Assembly: GCF_002014975.1 (NCBI RefSeq)
Contig: NZ_MUXV01000012.1
Span: 1-64,000 of the forward strand
DNA from: Moraxella bovis
GTDB taxonomy: Bacteria > Pseudomonadota > Gammaproteobacteria > Pseudomonadales > Moraxellaceae
Reading direction: 5' to 3'
DNA: 64,000 bases
Position numbers and translations under genes: made by a program. Under the pieces are notes generated by a model. The model had not been told where the DNA came from. It was given only the letters and a program-made list of their open reading frames with translations, and did no database searches. Numbering within the stretch: position 1 is the first letter of the stretch; each line of letters opens with the position of its first letter. This document shows positions 27,466-36,966 of this stretch, piece after piece.

Positions 27466-28476
27466 ATGGCAAAGTTTTTTAACAAATCACCCCTAATCTC
27501 TTTGGTGCATGTCAGTATTGGTGTTTTACTGATTGGACTGGTGATATTTTTGGCATTAGGGGTGGGGTTTGGCACTTGGGAGAATCCCTTGCGAATGGAT
27601 GAGATTGCTTGGCAGATTCGCTACCCACGTATTTTGACCGCCTTATTGGTGGGCTTGTGCTTATCGGTGGGTGGTTCGGCATTACAAGCTTTATTCCAAA
27701 ATCCCTTAGCCGACCCTAGCTTGATTGGCACTTCTGGTGGTGCAGCGTTGGGTGTGGTATTTGTCTTGTCGTTGGATCTTGGTGAGATGTCTTTTCTGGG
27801 TCTTGATTTGGCAGGTATTGGTGTATCGCTTTTTGCCTTTTTGGGAGCGATGAGTGTTTGTGGGCTGATTTTATTATTTTATCGTCTGTTTGGTGGTGGT
27901 CAGGTAGGGTTGCTCATTTTGGGATTTGTGATGAGTGCATTTTGTGGAGCATTGGTCAGTTTGGTTTTGTTCATGTCGGATGATTTGACTTTGCGGTCGG
28001 CGACTAATTGGCTGTCTGGATCTATGGCGGAGGCGGGCTTTGTGCCATTTTCCTATGTGCTTGTTGCAATCGGTTTTGGACTTGTGATTTTATTGCCAAT
28101 GGGACGCAAGCTAGATATTTTAATGCTCGGTGAAAAAACCGCCATTTCTATGGGGCAAGATGTTGGTAAGATTCGCCTTTTGACGGTCATTGGTGCAGCA
28201 CTTTTAACTGCTTCGGCGGTGGCATTAGCGGGTGTGATTGGATTTATTGGCATGATGATTCCAAATTTGCTGGCCTATGCATGGGGCGGATCTCGCACAC
28301 GACTCATGATAGGCTCTGGAGTACTAGGGGCAGTAGCAATGCTTATTATTGATACGGTTGCACGTTTCTTGACTTATCCTGTTGATGTACCTGTCGGTAT
28401 TGTGTTAGCACTCATTGGCTCACCGTTCTTTATATGGATTTTCATCAAAACCAATCAAAGAGGCAATCGTGGCTGA
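27466..28476 (+). CDS. hmuU: Haem ABC transporter permease HmuU (FecCD family)
   Basis: Inner-membrane permease with about ten hydrophobic helices, of the BtuC/FecCD type. Characteristic parts are QIRYPRILTALLVGLCLSVGGSALQALFQN, NPLADPSLIGTSGGAALGVV, the coupling-helix region AISMGQDVG and GVIGFIGMMIPNLL. I chose the ATG at 27466 (336 residues). An in-frame ATG at 27427, inside hmuT, would give 349 residues and cannot be excluded. The 3' end overlaps hmuV by 8 bases. It works with HmuT and HmuV. Confidence 0.9.
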   Translation: MAKFFNKSPLISLVHVSIGVLLIGLVIFLALGVGFGTWENPLRMDEIAWQIRYPRILTALLVGLCLSVGGSALQALFQNPLADPSLIGTSGGAALGVVFVLSLDLGEMSFLGLDLAGIGVSLFAFLGAMSVCGLILLFYRLFGGGQVGLLILGFVMSAFCGALVSLVLFMSDDLTLRSATNWLSGSMAEAGFVPFSYVLVAIGFGLVILLPMGRKLDILMLGEKTAISMGQDVGKIRLLTVIGAALLTASAVALAGVIGFIGMMIPNLLAYAWGGSRTRLMIGSGVLGAVAMLIIDTVARFLTYPVDVPVGIVLALIGSPFFIWIFIKTNQRGNRG

Positions 28477-29230
28477 ACTTTTTACCCTGCAAAATTTGAC
28501 AATCAAAACCGCTCAAAAAACTTTACTTAACATTCCAAATCTTGTGGTTCCACAAGGTAAATTGGTCAGTCTAATTGGAGCAAATGGGGCGGGAAAATCT
28601 ACGCTGTTAAGTGCTTTATTGGGACAGACGGACAGTGCTACATTAAGTGGAAAAATTTTGTGTCAAAACCGTCCGATTGACAGCGTGATTAAAGAAGGTC
28701 AAATTGCTTTGGTAGGGCAGCATGAATATTTTGAGTTACCTTTGACGACATTGGAATATGCCTTGCTTGGTGTTGCACCCCAACTAGCATGGTATCAGCA
28801 ACCAAACCAAAATGATACTAAAAAAGCATTGGCACTCCTAAGTAGTTTTGAACTTGACACTTTTGCCCATAAACGCATCACGAGCTTGTCTGGGGGAGAA
28901 CGTCAACGTCTTGCGATTGTACGAGCGTTGATGCAAGACACACAAATTTTACTTCTTGACGAACCTACTAATCATTTAGATATCAAGCATGAGCGGGCAT
29001 TGTTTGTATATTTAAGAAACCTAGTAAAACAAAAACAAAAAAGTCTCGTGGTGGTTTTACATAATTTAACCTATGCTTACCGATACAGTGATGAGATTAT
29101 TGCCTTAAAAGCAGGCGAGCTTGTCGCTCAGGGCGTGCCAGACATGGTAATGAATGAGACAGTACTCGCCACACTTTATGACACGCCCATCAGACGTTAT
29201 CATACCGACGATGGGGTGATGATTGGATAG
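28469..29230 (+). CDS. hmuV: Haem ABC transporter ATPase HmuV
   Basis: ATPase that powers the HmuU permease. It has the Walker A motif GANGAGKST, the Q-loop region ALVGQHEYFEL, the signature LSGGERQRLAI, Walker B ILLLDEPTNHLD and the switch His in VVLHNLTYAYRYSDEIIALK. Its 254 residues are normal. The start is the GTG at 28469, within the last codons of hmuU, preceded by AGAGG; an upstream TTG frame extension is less likely. It is the last gene of the cassette; 92 bases later the second IS5-like element begins. Confidence 0.9.
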   Translation: MAELFTLQNLTIKTAQKTLLNIPNLVVPQGKLVSLIGANGAGKSTLLSALLGQTDSATLSGKILCQNRPIDSVIKEGQIALVGQHEYFELPLTTLEYALLGVAPQLAWYQQPNQNDTKKALALLSSFELDTFAHKRITSLSGGERQRLAIVRALMQDTQILLLDEPTNHLDIKHERALFVYLRNLVKQKQKSLVVVLHNLTYAYRYSDEIIALKAGELVAQGVPDMVMNETVLATLYDTPIRRYHTDDGVMIG

Positions 29231-29322
29231 TTGGGTTGGTTTTAAAATAAGTGCACTCATAACTGTACGATAACGAAATAATGTATTTATAAAAAAGCGT
29301 CATTATTTTCATGTTTTAAGTA

Positions 29323-30164
29323 GACCTCCTGCAAAACCCTTCCTATGCTAAAATACCCCAATGAACTACGAAGCATTCACACACTTATCTGATGAAAAGT
29401 TTAAACGCTTAATTGGTGTTAAGCGAGAAGTCTTTAACAACATGCTTGCTTGTTTAGAGCAAGCACAAGCTAGCATACATCAAAGAGGTGGTAGAAAACT
29501 CAAAATTGGCATGCCCAATTTGTTAACGGCAACCTTGCAGTATTTTAAAGAATATCGCACCTATGAGCAGATAGCCGCTGACTTTGGCATCCATGAAAGC
29601 ACCCTTATCCGTAAAAGCCATTGGATTGAAGACACACTAAGCAAGCAAGGCTTTGCTATTGTCGCCCAAACACCCACCAAAGATGACATTGCAATTGTGG
29701 ATGTGAGCGAAGTGCGTGTTAATCGTCTCAAAAAACCAAGCATTGATGTATTCTGGCAAGAAAAAGTATCATACCGCAAAGGTGCAATGTATCATCGATC
29801 ACCACAAGGTCATCTTACAAGTAGACACCAGCATCATTTAAATGCATGACTTTAAGCTCTTTAAGCGAACAAACCCAAATTTAACAAAGGCTAAGTTTAT
29901 CCTAGCAGACAGTGGTTATCAAGGCATAAAACACATACATGCTAATGCCTTTACGCCACTAAAAGCAACCAAAAAATACCCATTAGTACAAGAAGCCAAA
30001 GATTATAACGCATTATTGTCTAAAACACGGGTGAAAGTAGAACATATCTTTGCCAAGTTTTAAGCCTTTAAAATGTTCTTAACCACCTATCGTAAATCAT
30101 TGGCAAGATTTGAACTTAGGGTAAAGCTCGTGTTTGGGTGGATTGGGTAGTTTTGCAGGGGGTC
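29323..30164 (+). mobile_element. IS5-like insertion sequence, copy 2
   Basis: An 842-bp element in the same orientation as copy 1 (17871-18713) and nearly identical to it, with ends GACCTCCTGCAAAAC and GTTTTGCAGGGGGTC (14 of 15 complementary) and TA flanks. Together the two copies bracket the haem cassette like a composite transposon. Confidence 0.85.
29361..30150 (+). pseudogene. IS5-family transposase, interrupted (copy 2)
   Basis: Same protein as in copy 1. The N-terminal part (29361 to about 29740) is intact and then, through a different local sequence (TCTCAAAAAACC), continues in an out-of-frame run to 29849. The frame that matches the transposase (YSGKKKYHTAKVQCII) meets TAA at 29839-29841 and again at 30061-30063, exactly the positions of the two stops in copy 1. 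Shared stops mean the copies derive from one already defective element, or were homogenised by recombination. Confidence 0.82.
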
Positions 30165-30326
30165 TATTAATTCTAACATATTCATACAATAAAACAATAT
30201 AAATTTTTAGCTCCAGTTCAAAAGCACGCTATCAAGAAAGTCATTCGTGGTGAGCTATGCCTGCCCACGATGGTTTTCCTGCTCGCAAGCAGTCTCAGAG
30301 CGAACAGAAAATCTAGTTTGGCATAT
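30165..30326 (+). repeat. 162-bp direct repeat R, copy 2 (right of the haem cassette)
   Basis: Starts TATTAATTCTAACATATTC right at the outer end of IS copy 2 and ends TCTAGTTTGGCATAT. It differs from copy 1 (17707-17868) at about ten positions by eye. It contains the same truncated palindromic core (ATTCGTGGTGAGC...GCTCGCAAGCAG). Bases 30327-30474, up to sbp, hold no recognisable feature apart from AT-rich promoter-like sequence. Confidence 0.85.
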
Positions 30327-30474
30327 TTTTTAGACTGCTACCATATTTTCAATCCCATTTCCCCGCCATAAATTCCCAAACTGAATAACGATTTCCCATT
30401 TTTATGTTAATCATTTTAAGCATTATATTTTACAATAACTCATCTTTTTAACTTGTTTTGATTTGGACTATCTC

Positions 30475-31536
30475 ATGAAAACCGCCCTTTTACCCCTAAG
30501 CCTTACCTTATCTGCCCTTGTCCTAACTGCCTGTGGGGGCGATAACCAAACTGCCGACAACAAAGCCACAACAGGCAACACAAGCGGTCAAGTGGAGCTG
30601 TTAAACGTGTCCTATGACGTGGCACGGGATTTTTATAAGGATTATAATCCCATTTTTATCAAGCATTATCAAAGCGTAAATCCTGACATCAAGGTCAATA
30701 TCAAACAGTCGCATGGCGGGTCAAGCAAGCAAGCCCTATCGGTCAAAAATGGACTAGAAGCGGACGTGGTTACGATGAATCAAGGCTCGGACGTGGAACT
30801 ACTTGCCGAGGGTCAGCTTGTGGACGGCAAATGGCGACAGAACCTGCCTAATAATGCCATTCCTTTTACCAGTACGATTGTCTTTATCGTGCGAGACGGC
30901 AACCCTAAGGGCATAAAAGACTGGGCGGATTTGGCGACAGACGGCAAAGAGATTATCATCGCCAACCCAAAAACGTCAGGCAACGGTCGCTATGCGTTCT
31001 TGGGGGCGTACGGCTACGGGCTACACGCCTTTAATAAGGACGAAGCCAAAACGCATGAGTTTGTCAAGGGCTTACTGGGTAACGTTAAAGTCTTTGAAAA
31101 TGGCGGACGAGCGGCAACCACGACATTTGCCCAACGTCAGATAGGAGACGCACTAATTACCTTTGAAAATGAAGCCAACGTCATCAAAGAAAAATTTGGC
31201 AATATCCAAATCATCTACCCAAGCTATACCATCAATGCCGAAAACCCTGTGGCGGTGGTGGACGCAGTTAGTGCCAAAAAAGGTACGACAGACGTGGCAA
31301 AAGCCTACCTAGAATACCTATACAGCGATGAAGGACAGGAACTTGCGCTCAAGTATTTCTTACGTCCAAGCAATCCCGACATTCTTGCCAAGCACGCTGA
31401 TAAATTCCCCCAAATGCAGACCTTTTTCCCCAATGATGTATTTGGCGATTGGCAGTCTATCATGACGACTTATTTTAAAGAAGGTGGCGTATACGACACA
31501 TTGGCAGTGGGGGCGACAGGGCAAGTGGCACAATAA
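30475..31536 (+). CDS. sbp: Sulfate/thiosulfate-binding lipoprotein
   Basis: Periplasmic component of the sulfate/thiosulfate ABC importer. The signal peptide ends in LTAC (Cys20), so this member is a lipoprotein. The Sbp/CysP signature is clear: LLNVSYDVARDFYKDYNPIF, QSHGGSSKQALSVKNGLEAD, PNNAIPFTSTIVFIVRDGNP, NPKTSGNGRYAFLGAYGY, NGGRAATTTFAQRQIGD and LRPSNPDILAKHADKFP. The mature length is normal. I chose the ATG at 30475 over a TTG 12 bases upstream. It is the first gene of the sbp-cysT-cysW-cysA set, but a terminator follows it, as is common for highly expressed binding proteins. Confidence 0.95.
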   Translation: MKTALLPLSLTLSALVLTACGGDNQTADNKATTGNTSGQVELLNVSYDVARDFYKDYNPIFIKHYQSVNPDIKVNIKQSHGGSSKQALSVKNGLEADVVTMNQGSDVELLAEGQLVDGKWRQNLPNNAIPFTSTIVFIVRDGNPKGIKDWADLATDGKEIIIANPKTSGNGRYAFLGAYGYGLHAFNKDEAKTHEFVKGLLGNVKVFENGGRAATTTFAQRQIGDALITFENEANVIKEKFGNIQIIYPSYTINAENPVAVVDAVSAKKGTTDVAKAYLEYLYSDEGQELALKYFLRPSNPDILAKHADKFPQMQTFFPNDVFGDWQSIMTTYFKEGGVYDTLAVGATGQVAQ

Positions 31537-31557
31537 CCCAAACAGCATTTATGACTT

Positions 31558-31583
31558 AAGCCCGTCCATGTACGGGCTTTTTT
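31558..31583 (+). terminator. Terminator between sbp and cysT
   Basis: AAGCCCGT / ACGGGCTT, an 8-bp stem with a 6-base loop followed by a T-run, lies 22 bases after the sbp stop. Partial read-through would give more binding protein than permease. Confidence 0.85.
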
Positions 31584-31693
31584 ATGCCAGTTTTGCATAA
31601 ATCCCAAAACCGAAAATTCATATTCCTTTTTGTCAGTATCATAATTTTGCCAATCTTTTAAAATAAGCCTACCATTTTTACACACAAGATACC

Positions 31694-32587
31694 ATGACAC
31701 ACACCACACCAACCACACCGACTGCCCCCGTCCGCAACAAGCAAAGACGTATCATGCCGTTTTTTGGGCTAAGTCTGGGTGTGAGCGTGCTTGCGTTGTC
31801 GCTACTGGTTGTTTTGCCGTTTGTCATGATGATTTTGACCACGCTTGGCATGGGTTTTGGCGAGATTGTCAGCACCATAAAAGAGCCACAGGTTTTTTAT
31901 GCCATTAAATTATCCCTATCCATGGCGATTTTGGCGACCTTGACCAACCTAGTCTTTGGCACGCTCATCGCTTGGGTGCTGGTGCGGTATGACTTTTGGG
32001 GCAAGTCGTTCATCAACGCCCTTGTGGATTTGCCTTTTGCCCTGCCGACTGCGGTTACAGGCATTTCACTTGCCACGCTCTACGCCCCCACAGGGTTGTT
32101 CGGACAAGTGTTTGCCAAACTTGGTATGGCTACCACAGGCGAGCCGATACGCATTGCCTTTACGCCCATTGGCATTTGGCTGGCTTTGGTGGTGGTGTCG
32201 TTTCCTTTTATCGTGCGAGCGGTGCAACCTGTGCTTGCCGAGCTTTCGGTAGAGTTTGAAGAAGCATCTGCCGTCATGGGGGCGAGCCGTTTGACGACTT
32301 TTGTCAAGGTCATCCTGCCCGAGATTGCCCCTGCCATGCTCATCGGTTCGGGTATGATGTTTGCCCGTGCCACAGGCGAGTATGGGTCGGTGATTTTTAT
32401 CGCAGGCAACATTCCTATGCAATCAGAAATCCTACCGCTTATCATCGTCTCAAAATTGGAGCAATTTGACGTGGCGGGTGCGTCCTGCGTGGCACTATTT
32501 ATGCTCCTTGTGTCGCTTGTGGTGCTATTTGCAATTAACTTTGCCCAATGGAAATTATCATCACGGCTTGGGGCAAAAACGAATTAA
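31694..32587 (+). CDS. cysT: Sulfate ABC transporter permease CysT (CysU)
   Basis: Inner-membrane permease of the sulfate importer with six membrane segments. Family features are GFGEIVSTIKEPQVFYAIKL, WVLVRYDFWGKSFINALVDL, PFALPTAVTGISLATLY, the EAA loop EFEEASAVMGASRLTTFVKV that contacts CysA, and GEYGSVIFIAGNIPMQSEIL. Its 297 residues are slightly longer than the E. coli form, owing to an N-terminal Thr/Pro-rich tail (HTTPTTPTAPVRNKQRR). The ATG lies 110 bases after the sbp terminator. It pairs with CysW. Confidence 0.94.
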   Translation: MTHTTPTTPTAPVRNKQRRIMPFFGLSLGVSVLALSLLVVLPFVMMILTTLGMGFGEIVSTIKEPQVFYAIKLSLSMAILATLTNLVFGTLIAWVLVRYDFWGKSFINALVDLPFALPTAVTGISLATLYAPTGLFGQVFAKLGMATTGEPIRIAFTPIGIWLALVVVSFPFIVRAVQPVLAELSVEFEEASAVMGASRLTTFVKVILPEIAPAMLIGSGMMFARATGEYGSVIFIAGNIPMQSEILPLIIVSKLEQFDVAGASCVALFMLLVSLVVLFAINFAQWKLSSRLGAKTN

Positions 32588-32837
32588 AATGAATTTATTG
32601 TTAAAGATAAATTTAATATAAAACACATGGTAATTTAATTATTTTTTTTAAAAATGGTTAATTAAATTTTGGAGAAATTTATTATCTTGGGCGAATAAAT
32701 TGCCCCTACACGTCCAATTTAAAATATGTATTTATTTAATCATAATTTAAAATTGCAAATTGCAAAAAGTAAATTATCATTTTGCATTTACCCAATTTTT
32801 AAAACCCATTTAAACCCAAACCCAACACGGAAATAAC

Positions 32838-33689
32838 ATGGCAACCCAATCCACCTACGACTACCAAAACCACCCCGCCACCAAAGACCCTACATGGGTC
32901 AAATACACACTCATCGCTTTGGCGGTGTCGTTTATGGCGGTCATGCTCGTTGTGCCACTGATTGCCGTGTTTTATGAAGCCCTAAAAGACGGCGTAAGTA
33001 CCTATCTGTCCGCCCTTACCGACCCTGACGCACTGCACGCCATTAAGCTCACCTTAATCACCACCGCCATTGTCCTGCCTATCAATACCGTGATTGGCGT
33101 AGCGTTAGCATACCTGATTACTCGGCACAAATTTCGGGGCAAATTTATCATCACCACCTTGCTGGATTTACCCTTTGCGGTGTCGCCTGTCGTGGCGGGC
33201 TTGATGTTTGTGCTACTGTTTGGGGCAAATACACTCATCGGCTCGTTTTTTGAGAGCCTAGGCATAAAAATCATCTTTGCCACCACAGGCATTGTGCTTG
33301 CCACGCTGTTTGTAACCTTTCCCTTTATTGCCCGAGAGATTATTCCGCTCATGCAGTCCATTGGCGATAGCGAAGAAGAAGCAAGTCTCACACTTGGGGC
33401 GAACGGCTGGCAGATGTTTTGGCATGTTACCCTGCCCAATATCAAATGGGCGTTGCTCTACGGCATTATCCTAACCAACGCTCGGGCAATGGGCGAGTTT
33501 GGGGCGGTGTCGGTCGTGTCGGGGCATATTCGAGGCGAGACGAACACCATGCCACTGCTCATTGAGATTGCCTATAACGAATATGCCTTTACCACCGCTT
33601 TTGCCCTGTCAAGCCTGCTTGCCTTGCTTGCTCTTGTTACCCTTGGGGTGCAAAATATAATGAGTCGTAAAAAGGTTGGGCGAAGTTAA
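32838..33689 (+). CDS. cysW: Sulfate ABC transporter permease CysW
   Basis: Second permease subunit of the sulfate importer. Shown by PTWVKYTLIALAVSFMAVML, LPINTVIGVALAYLITRHKF, DLPFAVSPVVAGLMFVLLFG, the EAA loop DSEEEASLTLGANGWQMFWH and GEFGAVSVVSGHIRGETNTM. Its 283 residues are normal. A 250-base gap before the gene (32588-32837) is unusual within such an operon. That gap is AT-rich and holds a degenerate GGGCGAAT...TTGCCCC palindrome like those at 7967 and 56337, but no gene. ACACGGA precedes the ATG. Confidence 0.95.
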   Translation: MATQSTYDYQNHPATKDPTWVKYTLIALAVSFMAVMLVVPLIAVFYEALKDGVSTYLSALTDPDALHAIKLTLITTAIVLPINTVIGVALAYLITRHKFRGKFIITTLLDLPFAVSPVVAGLMFVLLFGANTLIGSFFESLGIKIIFATTGIVLATLFVTFPFIAREIIPLMQSIGDSEEEASLTLGANGWQMFWHVTLPNIKWALLYGIILTNARAMGEFGAVSVVSGHIRGETNTMPLLIEIAYNEYAFTTAFALSSLLALLALVTLGVQNIMSRKKVGRS

Positions 33690-33801
33690 GTTTTTTAATT
33701 TGTTTAAATTGGATTTTTAATTAAAATTTAGGTAAACCAATTACCATTTATCAAATATTTTTAACTTGTAAAATCAATTCATCATCAACACGGATACCAC
33801 C

Positions 33802-34521
33802 ATGAGCATTGATATTAAAAACATTCATAAACGCTTTGGCGAATTTACCGCCTTAAATGACGTAAGTTTTTCGGTCAATTCTGGCGAACTTGCCACGCTA
33901 CTTGGACCATCAGGCTGTGGTAAAACCACCTTACTGCGGATTATTGCAGGGCTGGAGACGTCGGACACAGGGCGGATTTATTTTGACGGCACGGACGTAA
34001 CCGACACGCCCGTGCAACAGCGTGGGATAGGCTTTGTTTTTCAAAACTACGCCCTATTTCGCCACAAAACAGTCGCCCAAAACATCGCTTTTGGCTTAGA
34101 GCTACTGCCCAAACACCAACGTCCCACAGGGGGCGAGATTGATAAGCGAGTGGCACAGCTTCTTGATTTGATTCAACTTCCCCGCACCAAAGACCGCTAT
34201 CCGCATGAGCTGTCGGGCGGTCAGCGTCAGCGTGTGGCATTGGCTCGGGCGATTGCCACAAACCCCAAGCTACTTCTTCTTGATGAGCCGTTTGGGGCGC
34301 TGGACGCCAAAGTGCGTAAAGAGCTACGCACGTCCCTACGCCAAATCCAAAAGGACATTGGCATCACGTCCATCATGGTAACGCACGACCAAGAAGAAGC
34401 GGTTGCCGTGTCGGACACCATTGTCATTATGAATCATGGTGTGGTGGAGCAACTGGGCAAGCCTGATGAGCTATTTGCCCGTCCTAATAGCGAATTTGTG
34501 GTGGATTTTTTGGGGCTTTAA
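33802..34521 (+). CDS. cysA: Sulfate ABC transporter ATPase CysA, short form
   Basis: ATPase of the sulfate importer. Walker A is GPSGCGKTT, the Q-loop is VFQNYALFRHKTVAQN, the signature is LSGGQRQRVALARA, Walker B is LLLLDEPFGALDAKVR and the switch His lies in MVTHDQEEAVAVSDTIVIMN. At 239 residues it stops right after the nucleotide-binding domain (NSEFVVDFLGL). Most CysA proteins run to about 350 residues with a C-terminal regulatory/TOBE region, which is absent. I saw no continuation in other frames after 34521. The truncation may be natural or recent. A MITE-like element begins 160 bases downstream. Confidence 0.9.
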   Translation: MSIDIKNIHKRFGEFTALNDVSFSVNSGELATLLGPSGCGKTTLLRIIAGLETSDTGRIYFDGTDVTDTPVQQRGIGFVFQNYALFRHKTVAQNIAFGLELLPKHQRPTGGEIDKRVAQLLDLIQLPRTKDRYPHELSGGQRQRVALARAIATNPKLLLLDEPFGALDAKVRKELRTSLRQIQKDIGITSIMVTHDQEEAVAVSDTIVIMNHGVVEQLGKPDELFARPNSEFVVDFLGL

Positions 34522-34680
34522 AACATCATTCTATTTAGCTGATTAAATGGTGCGTATTACGCCCTACCGCCAATGGGTGTGTTTTGACTTTAAATGATAA
34601 TATAAAAACCACCTTGTAAATATTTTAAGATTATGTTAAATAAACTAAACATAAAAAATACGCCCCATTGGACGTGCTTT

Positions 34681-34960
34681 TAGGGCGTGCCTGCCTTTGG
34701 TATTTGCAATGAAAAATGCCTGTTAAAAAAGCAGGGAAATCGCCCGTTTTTCAAAGAAAAACTTGAGACTGATAGTTATTCCATCAAGCAAGTTTTCGCC
34801 TTCGAGCCACAATCCGACCACTTAATTTTAAAAATTAAGTAAAAAATCTTAAAATTTACACAGTTAAGTGGTCGGATAGCCATTTTTCATGCAAAAATCG
34901 ATAAAAACGTTAAATTTTCATCTTATTTTATAAAATGTTATCAATGGCAGGCACGCCCTA
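34681..34960. repeat. MITE-like element, copy 1 (long form)
   Basis: A 280-bp non-coding element with perfect 15-bp terminal inverted repeats, TAGGGCGTGCCTGCC and GGCAGGCACGCCCTA. The interior shares most of its sequence with 48358-48564 (TTTGGTATTTGCAATGAAAA, GACTGATAGTTATTC, CTTCGAGCCACAA, TTTTATAAAATGTTATCAAT). Relative to that copy it has about 65 extra bases that form a nested palindrome, ATCCGACCACTTAA...TTAAGTGGTCGGAT. TA at both ends fits a TA target. The rest of the gap, 34522-34680, holds nothing else recognised. Confidence 0.8.
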
Positions 34961-34973
34961 CTAGTTAATGAAA

Positions 34974-35678
<705 letters not shown>

Positions 35679-35703
35679 CTATTGTTCAAGTGGTATTTGC
35701 ATT

Positions 35704-36966
35704 TTACGGCACGATTTGTGAGATTTCCAAATTGACCGTATTTTGCCCTTTTTGTAATATCACAGGGTTCGCCATCAAGTCGCCCGATTCGCTGACCGCC
35801 CCACCACTGTGGCTGATACGGGCATTGACTGCAAGGCTAACCCCTGCTTCACGCCCTGCCGTCAAGGTACGCTCGGGCATCATCGCATCCAAATCACTAA
35901 GCGACACCGTTACTCCCTGCACTAACTCACGCACCGATAAGCGTTTGACCGCATAAGGAGCACCGCCTGCCACGTCCGAGATAGAGACGAACAGCACGGC
36001 ATTCTCATCGATTTGGGGGAGCAGACTGCTTGCCACACTCACATGGACATTGACCCCTGCCATCGCTTTGGCTTCTTGGGCGTGAATGGTCGCCATCAGC
36101 TCATCTAGGCTTGCCAATGCCGACTGCCTGTCCGCACCGCCCTTACTGGTGATACTCTCACGCAGTTTGGCAACCCATGCCTTTGCCATCGTAAAGTTAT
36201 TGGCACGTGTCTCGCTCATCGCCATCATCATCATCGCCCCTTCATGGTCTGGGGTGTTTGAGAGTATGCCATGCAGGACATCACGAGCGGTCGCATCTAG
36301 CACGCCATTATTGGCAAAAAAGCTGGTCTGAGCATAAGTAATGGCAATCTCATCATTGCTCTGGTCAAGACGATAAGCACGAGCTAAGGCTTCTAAGGCT
36401 TGGGGCGTGGCTTCTAGTGCCATGAACAGCTCGGACAGTCGCATCCAGCGGTTGGGGTCATGGGCGTGATGATGAACGTTGGTCTGCATGGCACTAATGA
36501 GTGCGGTGCTATCGGCGGTCGCCCACTCGGGGGGCGTGTCTATCTTGCCTGTTAGCAAATCGTCTGCCACTTGTCCCACGCTGTCTTGGGCTTGCCATAG
36601 CTTAAACACAGACGTGCGGTCAGCGGTTGTCAGATAAGCAAGCCCTGCCAGCACAGGTATCCACACCATGACAATGGCACGGCTTTTGATACCCACAGGA
36701 GCATAGGTCTCGGCATGGGTTTGGGCGTCTAGCAGTTGGCGTTTGAGTTCAATCTCGCCTGCCTGAAAAGTCGCATCATCAATCCGCCCTGCTTCTTTGT
36801 CCGCTTGTAGCTCGGCAATCCGCTCGCCAAACACCGCCACATTGACCGCCATGAGCTGATTATCCACCGCCTTTTGTCCTTTAAGCCACGGATAAATCAC
36901 CACCAATGCCAATACCACGCACAGCAGTACGGCTAAACTAAAAAACAAGAACAGCGTGGGGGTCAT
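35704..36966 (-). CDS. ccmI: Cytochrome c biogenesis protein CcmI
   Basis: Inner-membrane chaperone that holds apocytochrome c for the CcmF/CcmH haem ligation complex. Of its 420 residues, the first part holds one membrane helix (FLFFSLAVLLCVVLALVVIY), a cytoplasmic leucine-zipper-like segment with FGERIAELQADKEAGRID, and a second helix (VMVWIPVLAGLAYLTT). The periplasmic part has TPR-like helical repeats (DPNRWMRLSELFMALEATPQ, ALARAYRLDQSNDEIAITYA) and a C-terminal beta-rich region. ATGA overlaps the ccmH stop, showing translational coupling. It is the last gene of the ccm set. Confidence 0.9.
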   Translation of the reverse strand: MTPTLFLFFSLAVLLCVVLALVVIYPWLKGQKAVDNQLMAVNVAVFGERIAELQADKEAGRIDDATFQAGEIELKRQLLDAQTHAETYAPVGIKSRAIVMVWIPVLAGLAYLTTADRTSVFKLWQAQDSVGQVADDLLTGKIDTPPEWATADSTALISAMQTNVHHHAHDPNRWMRLSELFMALEATPQALEALARAYRLDQSNDEIAITYAQTSFFANNGVLDATARDVLHGILSNTPDHEGAMMMMAMSETRANNFTMAKAWVAKLRESITSKGGADRQSALASLDELMATIHAQEAKAMAGVNVHVSVASSLLPQIDENAVLFVSISDVAGGAPYAVKRLSVRELVQGVTVSLSDLDAMMPERTLTAGREAGVSLAVNARISHSGGAVSESGDLMANPVILQKGQNTVNLEISQIVP

